In this document: one piece after another, positions 62,573-64,000 of the stretch
How positions within the stretch are numbered: the first letter of the stretch is position 1
Layout: the number at the start of each line of letters is the position of its first letter
Origin: Labrys sp. WJW
GTDB lineage: Bacteria; Pseudomonadota; Alphaproteobacteria; Rhizobiales; Labraceae
NCBI RefSeq assembly: GCF_001676615.1
Contig: NZ_LYXZ01000022.1
Coordinates: 124,001 to 188,000 of the forward strand
Length of the DNA: 64,000 bases
Direction of reading: 5' to 3'
Program-made: the position numbers and the translations under genes
Notes under the pieces: model-generated
What the model was told of the DNA's origin: nothing
What the model saw: only the letters and a program-made list of their open reading frames with translations
The model's database searches: none

Positions 62573-64000
62573 TCAGCCTTGCTGCAGCCGGTCGAGATCG
62601 TCGTAGAGCGCCTGGGAATGGTGGTAGAGGCGGTCGAACACCGGCTGCATGCGGGCATAGGTCTCCGCCCAGGCCGGGTCGGGCAGGATCTCGGCGCTGT
62701 AGCGCACGAAATGGCCGACGGCGTCCTCGACCTTGCTGAACCGTCCGACCGCGGTTGCGGCCATCGCGGCGCAGCCGACGAGGCCGCATTCGGTTTCCTC
62801 GGGTACGAGGATCGGCACGTTGTAGGCGCTGGCCTTGATCTTCAGCCAGAGCTCGGTCTTGGCGCCGCCGCCTGAGGCGACCACGCGTTCGAGCTTCTGG
62901 CCGGTGGAGACTTCCATCACCCGGATATGGCGGTTGACCGCGAAGGCCACCCCTTCGAGCGTGGCGCGATGGAGATGGGCGAGGCCATGCTTGGCGCCGA
63001 TGCCGAAGAACTGGGCGCGGGCATTGCGATGGGCGCCGAGCCGCTCGCCGGCCAGGAAAGGCAGGAAGAACAGGCCTTCGGCGCCGGCCGGCGCCTCGGC
63101 CGCCTTGGCGACGATGTCGCCGTAGGAGAGGGCCTTCTCGTGGAAGGCGCGGCGGGCCCAGCGCATGGCATCGCCGCCGGTTTCCAGCAGGGTGAACGGC
63201 CCCCAATGGCCTTCGACGGTGCGGACGTTGCAGATCTCTGGATCGAGCAGCGGTTCGCCGGTCACCAGCGTGATGATGGAGGAGGTGCCCATCACATCCG
63301 ACGCCGTGCCAGGATGGACGACGCCCGAGCCCAGCACCGCCACCGGATAGTCAGCTCCGCCCACCAGGACGGGCGTACCCTCGGCAAGCCCGGTTTCCAG
63401 CGCGGCACCGGCGGTGACGCGGCCGAGAATGTCGAGCGGCGAGCGGATCGGCGGCAGCATGGCGGCATCGAGGCCGAGGCGGTCGATCATCGCGGCGGAC
63501 CAGTTTCCGCTCGCCGGATTCATCAGGAAGCTGCAGGAGGCGTCGCCCTCGTCCATGGCGATCTCGCCGGTGAGCCGCAGGTTGATGTAGTCCTTCGGCA
63601 TCAGCACCGTCGCGGCGGCGCGATAGGCTTGCGGATCGTTGTCGCGCAGCCAGGCGAGCTTGAAGCCGGGCCAGGCGGGCGTCGGCGGATTGCCGCTCTC
63701 GGAAAGATAGGAGGCGGGCGGATTGTCCCGCTCGAAGGCTGCCACCAGGCCCGCCGTGCGCTTGTCGTTCCACAAGGGCGCGGTATCGCGTGTGGGATTG
63801 CCGTGGCTGTCGACCAGCACGGTGCCATGCATCTGGCCGCAGGCGGCGACAGCCTGGATCCTGGCGGCGGCACCCGCGTGGCGTTCGAGCACGGTGCGGA
63901 TGGCCGAGACGGTGCCCGCCCACCAATCGGCGGGGCGCTGTTCCGACCAGCCGAAAGCCGGTACGATCTGGTCATATTCGCTGGCGGCGATCTCCAGGAT
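62573..64000 (-). CDS. FGGY carbohydrate kinase (xylulokinase type), 5' part missing
   Basis: 475 codons to the right edge; the N-terminus is outside. FGGY family: VAACGQMHGTVLVDSHGNPT, then PLWNDKRTAGLV, LMPKDYINLRLTGEIAMDEG (FGGY signature 1 region), and the ATPase motif VVASGGGAKTELWLKIKASA near the C-terminus with ETECGLVGCAAMAATAVGRF. The MHG and KDY/LTGE patterns fit xylulokinase, but the substrate may be another ketose. It is followed by an SDR in the same operon. Confidence 0.88.
   Translation of the reverse strand: MLEIAASEYDQIVPAFGWSEQRPADWWAGTVSAIRTVLERHAGAAARIQAVAACGQMHGTVLVDSHGNPTRDTAPLWNDKRTAGLVAAFERDNPPASYLSESGNPPTPAWPGFKLAWLRDNDPQAYRAAATVLMPKDYINLRLTGEIAMDEGDASCSFLMNPASGNWSAAMIDRLGLDAAMLPPIRSPLDILGRVTAGAALETGLAEGTPVLVGGADYPVAVLGSGVVHPGTASDVMGTSSIITLVTGEPLLDPEICNVRTVEGHWGPFTLLETGGDAMRWARRAFHEKALSYGDIVAKAAEAPAGAEGLFFLPFLAGERLGAHRNARAQFFGIGAKHGLAHLHRATLEGVAFAVNRHIRVMEVSTGQKLERVVASGGGAKTELWLKIKASAYNVPILVPEETECGLVGCAAMAATAVGRFSKVEDAVGHFVRYSAEILPDPAWAETYARMQPVFDRLYHHSQALYDDLDRLQQG

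Noticed and set aside
1..64000. CRISPR arrays, tRNA or rRNA genes, transposases and phage genes
   Set aside because: I looked for regularly spaced direct repeats, tRNA-like cloverleaf segments and transposase motifs and saw none that could be supported.

Overview
This 64-kb window is GC-rich, densely coded DNA from an alphaproteobacterium, most likely a member of the Hyphomicrobiales (Rhizobiales). The grounds are a repABC replication/partition operon with its antisense RNA, a DUF1612 rhizobial-plasmid protein beside it, a Porin_2-family outer-membrane porin and a serine-cycle gene set. I cannot name the genus. The repABC operon suggests that at least this part belongs to a secondary replicon (megaplasmid or chromid), or to one that has integrated.

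Layout. 1-2.7 kb: 3' end of argE, then a LysR regulator, a glutathione S-transferase and an overlapping thioesterase. 2.7-8.1 kb: replication module on the minus strand (repA-repB-repC, then DUF1612) with a countertranscribed RNA in the repB-repC gap, two copies of a candidate parS element, and a strong candidate small RNA on the plus strand just past repC. 8.8-14.9 kb: hydrolase, CGNR zinc-finger regulator, porin, a LuxR-type regulator without a phosphoacceptor Asp, and DUF899. 15.1-20.7 kb: serine-cycle/glyoxylate operon sgaA-mcl-mtkA-mtkB, an interspersed palindromic repeat, then hprA. Together these convert serine plus glyoxylate to glycine and hydroxypyruvate, reduce hydroxypyruvate to glycerate, and activate and cleave malate to acetyl-CoA and glyoxylate. 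20.9-27.4 kb: detoxification-type genes (WrbA, arylamine N-acetyltransferase, cytochrome c, a glycosyltransferase), two TetR regulators each beside a perfect palindromic operator, and an NAD-dependent epimerase-like protein. 27.7-34.2 kb: a second degenerate response regulator, amidase, exported chorismate mutase, FAD monooxygenase with a divergent AraC regulator, and a small lipoprotein. 34.3-37 kb: sulfotransferase and GNAT/FemAB-like acyltransferase.

37.2-46.5 kb: RND efflux pair, SDR, secreted esterase, an OpgC-type acyltransferase fused to an extra four-helix membrane domain, and an orphan RES-domain toxin. 46.6-54 kb: FMN-dependent lactate-type dehydrogenase, GH3 beta-glucosidase, GH15 glucoamylase-like enzyme, agmatine deiminase and a solitary PotF-like polyamine-binding protein. 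54-58.2 kb: LuxR regulator and a MarR-EmrA-EmrB drug-efflux operon with two palindromes at its promoter. 58.3-61.7 kb: small secreted protein, then a 962-residue exported caspase-fold protein that has lost both catalytic residues and carries a long proline/glycine/glutamine-rich tail. 61.8-64 kb: SDR and an FGGY sugar kinase that runs off the window.

The most notable items are the candidate small RNA downstream of repC (alphaproteobacterial promoter, anti-Shine-Dalgarno hairpin loop, strong terminator), the pseudo-caspase with collagen-like tail, the paired candidate parS sites, the DUF4118-like/OpgC fusion, and two response regulators lacking the phosphorylation site. All function calls come from reading the sequence and from family knowledge; no database search was run.
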